Of a DNA stretch of 64,000 nt, positions 34,001 to 46,003 are shown in pieces. The stretch spans positions 11,586,034-11,650,033 of the forward strand of contig JACDQD010000006.1 of NCBI GenBank assembly GCA_019843655.1, read 5' to 3'. The stretch's first letter is position 1; each line of letters opens with the position of its first letter. Below the pieces are notes generated by a model that saw only the letters and a program-made list of their open reading frames with translations, was not told where the DNA came from and did not search any database. The stretch comes from Lethocerus indicus. Lineage: Eukaryota; Arthropoda; Insecta; Hemiptera; Belostomatidae. The translations under genes were made by a program, and so were the position numbers.

Positions 34001-36900
34001 CGATTGCATCTATTTCCCTTATATCTGAAATGTCGGCAAGATGCAATATAAAAATATATTACTCGCATATTACAGAAGGCGAACGGAAACGAGGCAGAAA
34101 ATCGGCCGAGTCCCATCAACCCCCTAGCGGGCTCCTCAACCTATGCCATAAACATGTAAAATACATGCATGAGTTGTGCGCTCCTCGGCACATCTAATTG
34201 CGGAAATTTTTAACATCGGGTTGTAAATTTTGACGGAGGGATAATCACCGAAATGCGACTTCACACTTCACAGTTCCTTCCACAACATAGGGCTTCAAAA
34301 TTAAATAGCAGCCAACTTGTATAAGAAATGGCGTTTCTAATGGGAGAACCGAAACAGCAAAAAACATCTGTTAATACGATAACCATTAATCTCGATCAAG
34401 ATGTAGGAACGCATTGCCTGTCGTAGAAGCCCTCTCGTCGGGTTTGAACCGTTCGGACTGGTCGAACTGTACAAAAGGCCGGGCGTTGTAACTTGAATGT
34501 CCGGCATTGTTCGGCCACGAAACGCCCATAAAGATCGAGACAAATGCAGTCCCACAGAAGGGAGATATCATTGTTCCAACAGGTCGGCGCTCCCACGTCC
34601 CTACCGCAGGGTTAACATGATTAATGTACACACGTGTATGTCTTCGGGCGTACTGACGTTTTCAGTTTCCCAGACCCCATCGGGTGGGCACACATTTGAT
34701 TTACAATTTGAGATGCCTCATGTATCGAAAGATACTCATACCCTCTCCCGGCTATCTTCACATTGTCTATCACATTTTATGCTTCTCTATTTTCTATATT
34801 TAATAAAAATTAACTACGCTTTTTGATTCTATAAGACTTTAGTAACGAGTATGTATTAATATTTTGGGAAGGTATCTTAATGGGAAAGTGAAAGGATAAC
34901 AAACGGTAAAATGAAAAGAAACTCCTCCGATGAAAGTATAAAAGAGAAAGGAGCATAAGAAATAGATCAATTGCAAGTGCAATTTTCCATCCCTTCTAGC
35001 TTGTTTGGTTCTAGGCTAAAAGGGAGCTAATATAGGATTGTCCCGCGAGCCGATGACCCATGTTTTCAGCAGTGTCCATACTAATATTAATGTGTTTCAT
35101 TCTAAAACCTCGGGGAGCATTCACACACAAATACTTCAAATTACCAAAGGAACGTAATTCAAAATCTAAATGGTGAAAACGTAACTGAATATAATAATTA
35201 AAAATGTTACATTCGCAACATAACACAGGCATATGAACACGCGATTAAGTGTTTACTTAACAGACGTTATTTTTAGGCGTTTTTGTCCCCCTGGAAGTCT
35301 GCCAATTGCGTGCGACCAACTATGTCGGTAGTAGCGTAGAAATTCTTGCAGCCATGAGAACACATAAGAATCATGAAACATTAAAAGTGCTTGATGGGGT
35401 AAACTAATTAATCCCGATTCAAAGTGTAATTGTTCTTATTAATGAAGATATTTGTAAATATAATTACTTATGTGATTAGTGTTTTATCCATTTCTTTTCA
35501 AATTAGATATTTTTCCACTGAAAATAAGTTTAGGATCAGGGTGACGGTGCTTTTCTGAGGGAGAGGCCCTATTAAACGAAACAGCCAACATATCCACTCG
35601 TTACTGATACCAACTGTAATTTTCAGTGATTTTTGGCCGGCTAATGTTCCTATGGAAGTTTCGGATTTTGTGGGGGTTTCGACAATGGCCGCCGGGGCGT
35701 TCGAGCGGTCGAAACCGAAGCCTCCTCCCCCTTTGTCTTGGCGTCTTTGAATGAAGTCATCTGTCTGTCCCCCCCCCCCCAGTCGCTGGTTCTGTCTCTT
35801 GGGACTGGCACTTGTGTACTCGGGCCCACATATGAAACAGCACGGACGGATTGATTAACACAGGCTCGCCCCTACGCGAGCACACCTCCTTTTCTTCTTC
35901 TCTCTAGTTTACCCTTTCATATCTTGCTTTTCAGCTCGTTCTAAACTTAGATTAGTTTTTACAGTTATAAAAGTTTACACCCGGCTGTTTTGGGCCTATT
36001 TTGAAAAACCGACAGGAAATATTGGTATCGCATTTCAAACAAAATGTCTACCTTATTTTCTTCCGGACTTGTAGATGATTTATAAGCCTCAGTCCTCACT
36101 TTGAGTGAATTTCGGTGTTGTAAATATAATACTCGTTTTGAGATATAATGTAAACGGCGGGACATAACGTTTTGTAGCCGATTTTAAACTAACTGTAATT
36201 ATTGATTATTTTTTTATTAATAGTAATTATTAATACGAAGAAATTGCTCATATTTCCAGTCCAAGGAGGTGGTTGATTCCCACCACTTGCACATTATTTC
36301 ATAGTTTTCATTTCTCCGACAATCTAATACAGTTCTATTGCTAAATACTGTAATATTCATTTAGAGATAATATGGGGAGACTGGAAATATGCATTACACC
36401 CAGATATTTCATATTTTATATCTGATTTCTAGACATTTCTGTCATGAAATATTGTTTAAATGGTCGTTTAAATAACTCGTCGTTTATCTCCAGTCTTTCA
36501 TCGTCAGAGACGTGGTTACCCTCAGTGTCTCATGATTCGGATCTTAAGTCGGTTTCCATCTTGCGTGAGACCGGCTTGGCTCTCCGTTTCTCCGATGACT
36601 TCATAATTCACCCGGGAATTCGTTCCTATAGTAGTACTTACCGCGATTAAGTTCTCGGCTGCTTGGATACCGCATCTTCATAATTTTCTGAACATTATAG
36701 CAGACGAAAAATGTTACTATTTGGTGTCACACGGAGTCTAGGGTTATTTAATTGGAGTTAGAATTGTATTATTATTATTACTATTATCACATGGTCCCAG
36801 GAAATGGAACATTAACCGAGCGCTGCCATATTAGATTTTTCTTGGCTATTTCAACCAGCAAACGGACAGTATCCGGACATTCAATTTCAGAATTTCGGGA
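34001..36900. other. non-coding stretch
   Basis: A G+C-rich island at about 35640-35900 contains a 12-base C run (35769-35780) and CAATGGCCGCC. Apart from this the sequence is ordinary, high-complexity and without supported exons. Confidence 0.4.
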
Positions 36901-36902
36901 GC

Positions 36903-37420
36903 GTATAAGGGTTCGACAAATTAAGGCAAAAGGTCCTTTTTGATATTTGCTCGTTTTTGCTTCGTTTTTGAGAGCATTACGGGAGCAAAACAGCCCAGTA
37001 GGAGTAAATGAGTGTAATCCACTACATGATATGTCATTGTGCCAAATCAACTTTGTACGCTTCTCATAAAAAACTGGAAAATCCACGAAGGGACAGCGAT
37101 GTATATAAACATATACATTTTATATGTACATTTTATATATAAATATAAACAAACTAAACCTTTCTCCTATGAATTCGTCGGTTATTCATCGGCCTTCTTG
37201 TGAATTACGTGTTCGGTTTCTGAAACGGCTATATATACATTTCTGCCTTTCTAGGGATTTGTCAGTTTTTTATCAGAAGAATTCAAGTGGATTTGTCACA
37301 ATTATTTGGAATGTAATGGTTTACACTCATTTACTCCTACTGGACTCTTTATCGCAATGCTCTTAAAAACGAGCAAATATAAAAAACGACTTTCTGCCTT
37401 AATTTTTCGAACCCTTTTTA
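36903..37420. repeat. long imperfect inverted repeat, ~200-bp arms, ~124-bp spacer
   Basis: The left arm (36903-37107) is the imperfect reverse complement of the right arm (37231-37420). Both contain, in opposite orientation, the same block TTACACTCATTTACTCCTAC with the preceding GG or GT, then AATGCTCT.AAAAACGA, AACGAGCAAATAT.AAAAA, TGCCTTAATTT and TCGAACCCTT. The left arm has an extra 11 bp. A transcript of either strand would fold into a long stem. Both arms encode GLHSFTPTGLF in matching frames, but this follows from the nucleotide identity. It may be an inverted duplication, a foldback element or a hairpin-RNA source; no target-site duplication was found. Confidence 0.85.
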
Positions 37421-39700
37421 TTCTTATTGGGCTGTCTTCCATAACGCTCTTCAAAAAGAAGTATAAGGAGCAAAATGTCAGAGGAAAGGCATCTTTAATG
37501 ACTAGATTAATTTCTCAGTTGCATTATGTGTTAAAAAGATCGCTTAACCATATAAATAACAATCACAGTTATGCATCGAAATTAAATAAAATATTTAAAA
37601 ATAAAACATGTATAACACACTTCTAGCATACGGCAACGTTGTTTATCTTCTATCGGTGCGTACTAGTTCCAAGTCATTCTTTTGAGTGAGGACGTTTCAT
37701 GATCGTCTCTAAACGTTTACCGTGTTCCATGTTAAATTACTCCTGTCAGAGGGGCACACGTCCGACCGAACGTATAACGCGAAACGACACGTTGAATGTT
37801 AAAAAAAATAAATACAAGAATAGGGAAAGCCAAATTAAATTACACCTGTCTTGCCTTTCGGAGGGGCTAAATCTGCAATACGGGCTTTCGAATAAATCCC
37901 CGGTCCCGCGAGACGAGTGTAAGACGGTTGGGTTGATTGAAAACGACTGAGGGGGAGGAGTATGGCCGGTAACTCGAGTGGACATCCCGGAGAGAACGGG
38001 AAAATACAAATTGGTAAGGGTGGGAAAATAAACTGCAGAAGGCAATTCAACAAATACCATCGCGTCATTCAATCGCTACTCGAATTTTAGGACTTAAGTC
38101 GACCCAGGGGGGTGGGGAGACGAGCTGTCACGATATCGTCCTTTTATTTTCTGCTTGTATGTATTTATTATTTCCGTATTTCTCTCTATCTTACCTAGAT
38201 TAAATATACGAACATTTTAAGACACCAATTGATATTTAATATGGAATTCGTCATCTACATCATCCGATACAGTTCATGAATGTATAACCGACTGTTTTCT
38301 TCATTTCATGTTTCATCTTTTATAAAGAACAACACCGCATTGTTAATTTTCGTCCGCATCAAACGGGCAAATAATCGTTCTTAATTGCACTCGGCCGGAG
38401 GATGTTGTATGAAATACGAACCGACAATAAAACAAACGAAGGAGGAGGAGGAGGAGATGGCTGCGATAGCGGATACAAATTCATTGGCAGGGCAGGAAAT
38501 GAAATGAAAAGGGACGGACGAATGTGTAAAAGGCAATTTGGCGAACCGTTAGACACCAGTTTGTTTTATAACGGTGTCGCATATCTGATCCGGCCACATG
38601 TCGCCCCCGTATCTCGCTAATAATTGTCCGACCTTATGATTTAGAGCAATTTCAAACTCAGTCATATCATCCAATTTCAACTCCTGAAGATAAGTTGTTT
38701 TCCCGTTATTAATTAATTACGGATAAACTGAGAATTTTGCACGATAGTAACGGGGGAATATGAGAAAGCCGATGTCAGTGTTTGAGCTTCAATAATCAAT
38801 AAACCGTAATATGACGAGTATTTTGGATTTAATTGAGTTTCATTTATTTCGAATTTACATTTTGGACCCCATTTAGACAGGAAATGGGGACCTTTACCAA
38901 TCTTTGAGTTTTTGGAGAATTATGACCAGTTTCGACTTATCCAATTACTCGAATGGTAGTTGAAGTTTAGTATTATCGAAAAGATGATTCGGTTACCGAT
39001 GTCTAGTACAAACACTTTTGGGGTTTCAGTCATACCCACCACGTTATCGTGGGGAATAACACCAGTTTCATCGCCAGTAGAATAAAAGCAATGGCCACGT
39101 ACTACTCCACATATTTTTTGCCATATGTCTATACCCAATGAATTTATAATTTGGTGTATATCGGTTAATATTTTCGTTGGTATTATTCAAGTAATTTGAT
39201 GACAATACTACATCTATTTATCTAACACCTAGATTGTTGATTCGGACCTAGCTCTGTAAAACCGTAGGAATTTATCATTATAAAACGAATTTTTGTCTCC
39301 CCATAAAAACCTCAATACAATAATTTGTTTGACAGTGGCTTCAGCCTGAGCACTGGGCATAGCAGAGGGACGTTATTACTTACTTCCACTTTCGAGTTCC
39401 ACGTGTCGGGAAAAGAAAATGGGGGCTCGAGCCTGTTCGGCTAAGAATTGCTTTAAGTAATACAATGTTACTACATCATTTTATTTATTATAAAATTAAT
39501 TAATAGTTTAATAATCTGGAAGAAAACACGATTTGAAGAGTGGACCGGGGCCTGGGATTCGTCAATTAGAAAAGAACGAATTAAAACAAATTCCTTTGGT
39601 CCCCTTGGTCGGGAAGAGGGAGGGAACCGAGCCCTACCAAAAATAGAGAGAAGGCCCTCAGCTAAATACGGATCCGGCGGCCTTCGTTACCACCTACCAG
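37421..39700. other. non-coding stretch
   Basis: A (GGA)n run at about 38440-38456 is the only repeat. An 18-mer identical to 8773-8790 lies at 38910-38927. No exon or RNA gene is supported. Confidence 0.4.
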
Positions 39701-39710
39701 GCCATCTTCC

Positions 39711-39768
39711 TCACTCTCTCTCTCCCTCTCTCACTCTCTCTGTTTCTCTCTCTCTCTCTCTCTCCCCA
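39711..39768. repeat. imperfect (TC)n tract
   Basis: A CT-rich run of about 58 bp with several interruptions. It lies about 660 bp left of a YY1-type ATGGCGCC motif at 40428. Confidence 0.9.
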
Positions 39769-42700
39769 TCTCGAATACGAGATGGGAAACATCAGGACCT
39801 TTCTGAAATCGAGTCGGAATAAGAAATTGCCGATATCCGGTCACAGGACACGAGGGTTAGGCAACTATTTTGTTATAGCTAGCCGTGTGTGTACCGCTGT
39901 GTAAAGGGTTAATAAAGGAATTCAATTAATTCAAAGAAATCTCTTTATCCCTCTTAGACGGTATAACGCTGTCAAGAAACCTCGGACGGCTTCATTTAAG
40001 TAAGGCTGTTAATGAGCGTTCAAAGTTTGATTGTGGCCGGGTGTGATTGAGGCGCGGTTTGCTCCGCTCGGGCGAGCAGGAGCCACCGGCGGCCAAAACG
40101 TTTTCACACTCGGCGGTGCCGTTTTTCGCTCCGTCGCCGACCCAACTGCCTATTCCCAACGTCTGGTTGACACGAGTTTTCGCCAAAGTTCCCAGTTTCA
40201 AACGCCTGAATTGTATAAAAAAAAATACGATAGAAATTCATATTAACGTGATTCATTATATTCCCACTTGTGTCCTTGTTTACTTAAAAAATTGTAAGAG
40301 TCGCTAATAATAATGCTATAGTCTTGATTATTAAGTACATATAACACAAGTAGCGATTGAGCTACTGATAATTAAGCTATTATCTGCTTTCTAGTTTGCA
40401 ATCGCAATTTGAATTTTAATTAAGAAAATGGCGCCACTGATTAAATAAACTTATTAATACCTAATTTTTGTACGCACCGTTCTACAAATGATACCGCAAA
40501 TAACGTACATTTTTTTAATCTTAGGCATGAGTCAACTATCGGTTATCACATTTCTATCGGACTAGTTTATTTCCCTAAAAGACTTGTGAATATTACCACT
40601 CAAGGTTCTAACCTGGAACAGGTGCCCTTTGCTGTAGCCCTTAGTAAAGTGGAACTTCTTTCAGAATAATTGGTAATTCTGAACATATATTATGCGCTAC
40701 CGATAAATGACCGTTTAGTCAAGGACTGTGGTCATATTATCAAATGACAGTACACAATGTCATTACATAAATATTTCTCAATAGAAATGCGAGACGAAAA
40801 GGCAGATACACTAAATATTATAGTCCATAAGCATTACCCCATTTACAATTGATGAAAGTAATTTGTAGATCCGTATAATGCCCATGCCATATTTTTGTCC
40901 CATGAAAATGCTGGAAAATGAAAACTTGAATGAAAAAGTGAGTTGCATGTAATTTGTTGCGGACAATGGACTTGTTCTCGTGCAGCTGCACTGCCAGCAA
41001 CTCCGGGCTCCGAAAACCAGTTCCGAAACTGAAACAACCAGCCGATGCAACGGAGCAACCGCTTTTTTATATTTTTTTCACCATACTTTTTTTTATTCGC
41101 GATGCTCCAAAATTCGACATCCAAGGCCGAATCGGTCGTTTCGGAATGTTCGAGGTGCACATTTTCAACTCAACGAATGAATACTGTCATTAAGAAAAAT
41201 TCTAAGGACATGTTTGTTTAATTGGACCGAAAGGTGTAAAATTTACTTGACATGAGGAGTGTTGGGCTACCAATTAATAATCCCGGTTAAGAACAGGTAA
41301 TCGAAGATAAACCCACTGAAAGTGTTTGCAGCGTTAACGAGTCGAATTTCTTATCTTTCCGGTGCGAGAGCCTCTACAATTAATTTCTGATATTACGAAT
41401 GCAATAGTCGATTGTAAAACTTCAATTTTCTAAATCGCCTCGGGCAAATCGAGCTTGCTGGTTGAGTTGTACTTTAGCTTTGGGCTTGAATGGTTACGTT
41501 GTGTGGACACTGTTTAAGAATAATACGGAAAGTAGACTGTTGAGCAGTGTAGCTGACCTCAAAATATATTTAAACAGTCAAGCTATTACAATTATCGAGC
41601 TTTTAAGCAAATTTGTTGAGCATTAAGTTCACTAATTGTGAATCAAACAGGACGAGACTGGTGCTCAGGGCTAATAGCTTGAGTTATAATCCAAGCGAAT
41701 TATTTATAATCGGATCCCTACTTACTGTTACAATACAAAAGTATTTGTATTATTAATTAACCAGGTTCGAAGTAATACAAAATCAATGTAGAAACACAGC
41801 CTACAAAGGCAGCACCAAATATAACCCTTTATTGATATAGACGAAACGCTAGGGAATATCGTGAAAAGTTGATGATTTAGATACGACAGACCGTTAAATA
41901 GAGAAATGTTTTTTATATAGGTCATTTTGTTCAGTCCAACGATCTGTTAAAAGACTAGACTATTCTTAATTAGTCTTCATACCTGCATAATACTGGATTC
42001 TACGTTCGGGCGAACACCCCCGCGGTCAGCTTGGATTGACAATGGTTTATCCCGATTATTGGCATGAATTATTAATCTAAAGTACCGGAATTGAATTCTA
42101 AAGAAGTAGCGTTGAATAAATATCAGTAGAACATTTTACAATTATAAGCGACCATTGTTCAGTCCCGATTTTCGGGGTCAATGGTCGTTTAATTCTTGCT
42201 TAAAATATTACTTCGTAATTAGAAATAAACACAATTATTCAAGCATTTAACTAAGTACTATTACAAAATAATTTGGGTGGAAAGGAAACATAATATATAT
42301 GTAACTTCTGAGCTAAAATATTCTTTTTAAATGGTTCATTCTCACGTAGATCTCGCCCTCACCATTTCTTTCATACAAGGAAGCGACGAAACGGCAATGG
42401 GAAATCGACAGGTATTGCACCTGAGAATCCGAATACGTTACGACCAGATGGGACTAAATCGGAATACATTAAAGCTCTGCTCTCCAGAGGTCAGTTTTAA
42501 TTGTAGCCGGCCTCGTGTCGTTTGTAAATTAAACGCCGGGAGCGGCAAACAGATTCAGCTCAGGTCTCAACCGATGCTAGGTTCAATGCACCTATTGAAT
42601 CTGTTTATTGTGCCTAACTTCCCGCCCGATTGTCCCACCTATTAATAGGGTGTTTTCATTTCATCCGACGGTAGGGGGGAGGGAAATTATTTTTTTTCTA

Positions 42701-43100
42701 AAGTAATTACAGCCATTTCTGTCTCATCCAATTTCTCGCCTACCTAGGTCGTTGTCGTTCGTTAAGTGACTATCGTAGGGAAATGTTTTCTCATATTGAC
42801 TGAATATTAATGACATATTTATGAACGCTGTGCTCGGATCGCAGGCGATAATATATTACAATCATGACGTATACGGCTCCATAAAATTCTATACGTGACA
42901 GAAATGGCAAATGAAGCTATTGACCTTTTTGTAAGGCTTACGACCCAAAAGTGAACATGAAGTAACTGCTAGAGAATATTCGATGGATTAATTGAAAACA
43001 AAACACAAGTTCTATTGTCATAACAAACAATCTATTGTCATAATTTCCCGTTTAATTCTTTCGAACACTGTATCGACGGTTTCTTCAGTTTGCGTTCCGC
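39769..43100. other. non-coding stretch with motif and hairpin
   Basis: It contains ATGGCGCCACTGATT at 40428-40442, shared with 53338, and a short hairpin at 42149-42187 (CGACCATTG with CAATGGTCG). No exon is supported. Confidence 0.4.
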
Positions 43101-43330
43101 TAGTGGGGATTACTTTGGAAGTAGCGTCGCGAAGATGGGGGCGGGGGGTGGTAGGAGGCTCCGTTAAAAATAGACCTCTGGCCTCATCTCTCGTTCGTTT
43201 AAAAAGGAAACTAACCGATTCCGCGCCAGCCAAATGGGGCTGGGCATTTTGCAAAATAGCTCCAGCCGCCCGGACCTCTTGGACCGTCACCAACTTCCCA
43301 AACGCTCCGAACAGTATTGTAATATTCATT
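43100..43330. promoter_or_regulatory. G+C-rich block, open frames on both strands
   Basis: Frames of 132 codons (plus) and 103 codons (minus) overlap here. They are mutually antisense, and neither has a recognisable domain or a paired splice structure. I treat the block as a CpG-rich regulatory segment. Confidence 0.25.
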
Positions 43331-43708
43331 CTTGGATTGAGGGTTATTTTTGCTTATCTTGCGATTCGATTCAAATCGTGTTTCCAATAATCAAAATCGC
43401 GCTAAGATCTCGGATATATCGCTTCAATTTCTATCCATTTAGTAATTTTCTCCGAAAATAGAAGAAAATAATTACTCGGGTTTTAAGTGGGTGGGAAATC
43501 GTTGAGGTTGGAATGGGAGAGGGTGGTAAAGACTATAATGTCTAAGAACTATGTCACTTATTGACCCGAGTATTTAAAATAATGAAGCTACTATGTTGCC
43601 GCAAGTTTTTAGCGTCCAGTATTCGTGACCAAATTTTACACCTAAGGTTATGCGATGGCATCCCGGGGGGGAGCAGAGAGTTCGGTAACTTCTGTGTGGA
43701 GTGTGTAC

Positions 43709-43813
43709 AGTGCTTTGTTCGTTTCGTGTGTTGTTCCTTTGTTCGTTAGTGTCTCTCACAGAAACAAACATTGTTTCAGCAATGGGGAGCATTACTCACC
43801 CACTTGGGTTTAA
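43709..43813 (+). CDS. putative first exon 3, with start codon
   Basis: An initiator-like ACAGTGC at 43707-43713 is followed by a pyrimidine-rich leader and then GCAATGG at 43780-43786, a start codon with G at -3 and G at +4. The frame reads MGSITHPLGF and leaves in phase 2 at the donor TTTAA followed by GTAAGG (43814). The small size, good start context and donor fit an alternative first coding exon. It does not join in an open frame to the 62970 exon (a stop follows), so it would need another partner or be a separate transcript. There is no homology evidence. Confidence 0.3.
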   Translation, partial: SALFVSCVVPLFVSVSHRNKHCFSNGEHYSPTWV

Positions 43814-45950
43814 GTAAGGGGTGGGCTTTAGGGGTTGTTGGACTGGTACCACAACAGTATTTTTCCTAGGGCGTCGAAGACTATACATGATATATCACTA
43901 GCGGCAAACCGGCTAACACTCATAGTGGTCGGTGTCATCGAGAAGTCCGTTCGAGGAATTTAGTTGGAAACGCATTCTTTCTGTAAAATCGATGCCCCTT
44001 ACCGGTCGGTCGGGGCCAGAAATTCCTTTATTCTGACGTTAGGAGTTGGCAGCGAAAATGCATTCCCGGCGGGCCCATTCACACGACTGCATTCAGCCCC
44101 CGGGGCCGATGCGCCCTGCCAAAAATGCTCATTTCTGTTGTGGACCTGTGAAAAATAAACTCCGCATCCATTATCATTCTCCCTTCCAGTAGGCGTTTGA
44201 ATGATAGCAGGCAGTGTGTCGACCCTGGCAGTTCCTCATATTCCTCCATCGGGACTGCTGTAACTGTAGGCTCTAATACAAAAACAGAAACATCGATGAC
44301 AGCTCTTACTTATTTGAAAAAGTATTTTTAAAAATTGAGAAACCAGTGTTACGAAAGAAGACTGTAATTTGGTACGTGGATGCAAAAAAGTTGTAGAAAG
44401 TACTCGGGGCGCCTCAGCACGTATCGTTTCCATTAATGTGTTATCGTTTGGAAAATCGGAAATAGTGATCGATCACATCAAATGTAATGAGTCGTATAGG
44501 TCATACAAATTTTCAAATTCTCAATTTTAGAGTTGGTCATATTCAAAACACGGGCGGATATTAATTTTTAATTCAAACCAGACATAAGACTCAAATCACG
44601 TACGAAACATACTAATTAAGTAAGTTATGTCACCGCGTAATTAGTGTCAATCCCATTTTTTTGGGCGAAGATTCTTGGCATCGATGCCGCATTCACGGAC
44701 ACGGTCGCTGTCCCTCCTGAATACAGCAACAGAGTTTAGAAGCCGTCAGCTGTCGGCCCTACTCGAGGCCCTAAATCACGAGATCGTGGCCCACATTCCG
44801 AACAGACGGATCGTCAACGCGTTATGGTTTTCGCGAAATAACGCGGAGCCGGTTGAAAACTGGAGTAGGGGCCGGGCCCGGTTATTTACATTTATATCCC
44901 TGCCAAGGCTTGTTATCCCAGACAAAGCAAGTGAACTATTCGTGTGGGGATAGATTCGTTTAAATATAAAAAAAGTAAAAAAAAACTCGTGACAATGGTC
45001 AGATCCGAGGGGGGTGAGCTTCGCGCAGGGAAAGGGTGCATTATATGCATTTCCCGTGCGGTGGGTCCCGGTGCACGGAGAAATGCACTATTCCCATGTC
45101 GGGAATACACAAAGGGCCCCCCTCGGGGCTGGGGTTCCCCTCTTCAATAATCCTCCGTGTGGCCGGCCCCTCAGGTCCGATTCCGAAAATTTATTACGCA
45201 CCCCCCCCCCCCGACCCATTCTACGATTTTTGCGGGCACCTTTCTCGTTATTCTGATAACCGTAAAGATAACCGAATTGGTCCGACAAGAAGACGGATAT
45301 GCCGAGAATGTTTATGCCTGAAAGCCTGAATTCATTTCAATCAATTTCATCTTTTGCGATAGAATAGTTTAAGCACCAGTATAATTTACGTATTTTGATA
45401 GAATTTTTATTAAGCACCCTAATCCCGGTTCTGCAATTTCGGATTTGATAAGCCCCTCAAAACGAGGTCTAAAGCGGGGGTTATTCCTAAATTTGTTTGG
45501 CAAGGCTCAAGTTCAATTTTCTCCCACTCCTCACATACAAGAATTAGTGGATCTGCAGATGCTAATCATGAAATACTGGAAACATAATCTCGAGTTATTA
45601 ATACGATTGCACAGCGCGCAACGCACCCGCGTTAGAAAATAATATTCACTGATCATTCGACAAACTACTCGGAATCGATGAATCCCAATAAATGATCCCT
45701 TACAGAACGCCTCTCAGTACATTAATTGTTTGTAATCACAATACACCCCCCAGGTCGGTAGTAAATACCAACAGTGAATGATGCAATATCGGCTGCATCG
45801 AGAATTTCTCTGTACTCGGATTTCGAAACGTAATACCCCGACTTTGTCAATATTTAAATGCGATGATTGCATTCATCTCATATTTGTTAACTGTAACTTC
45901 AAAATTACCTTATAATATACTATGGTATTTTATGAAAATATACATTTACG
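43814..45950. other. non-coding stretch with CpG-rich block
   Basis: A G+C-rich block at about 44650-45260 includes a 12-base C run (45201-45212). Nothing in it could be assigned to a gene. Confidence 0.4.
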
Positions 45951-45958
45951 TCTTGCAG

Positions 45959-46003
45959 CGTATTAACGTGCCACTCTCTGAGCCGATGCCCACGGCCACC
46001 GAT
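45959..46003 (+). CDS. candidate 45-nt cassette exon
   Basis: An acceptor ending CTTGCAG at 45958 and a donor GTAAGG at 46004 enclose 45 nt, exactly 15 codons, open as RINVPLSEPMPTATD in phase 0. The acceptor tract is only moderate. An antisense open frame overlaps it. The size and phase would allow inclusion or skipping without frame change, but this may be chance. Confidence 0.18.

Noticed and set aside
36265..36281. GGTGG-TTGATTC-CCACC, a T-arm-like hairpin
   Set aside because: The loop is not the TTCRANY tRNA consensus and no A box or acceptor stem is present.
36642..36687. Minus-strand 46-nt segment with GTAAGT donor and one open frame (KIMKMRYPSS...)
   Set aside because: Only moderate acceptor, very short, no partner exon; expected by chance at this frequency.
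42992..43390. 132-codon plus-strand and 103-codon minus-strand open frames
   Set aside because: They overlap in antisense within a G+C-rich block, so at most one could be coding, and neither shows a known motif.
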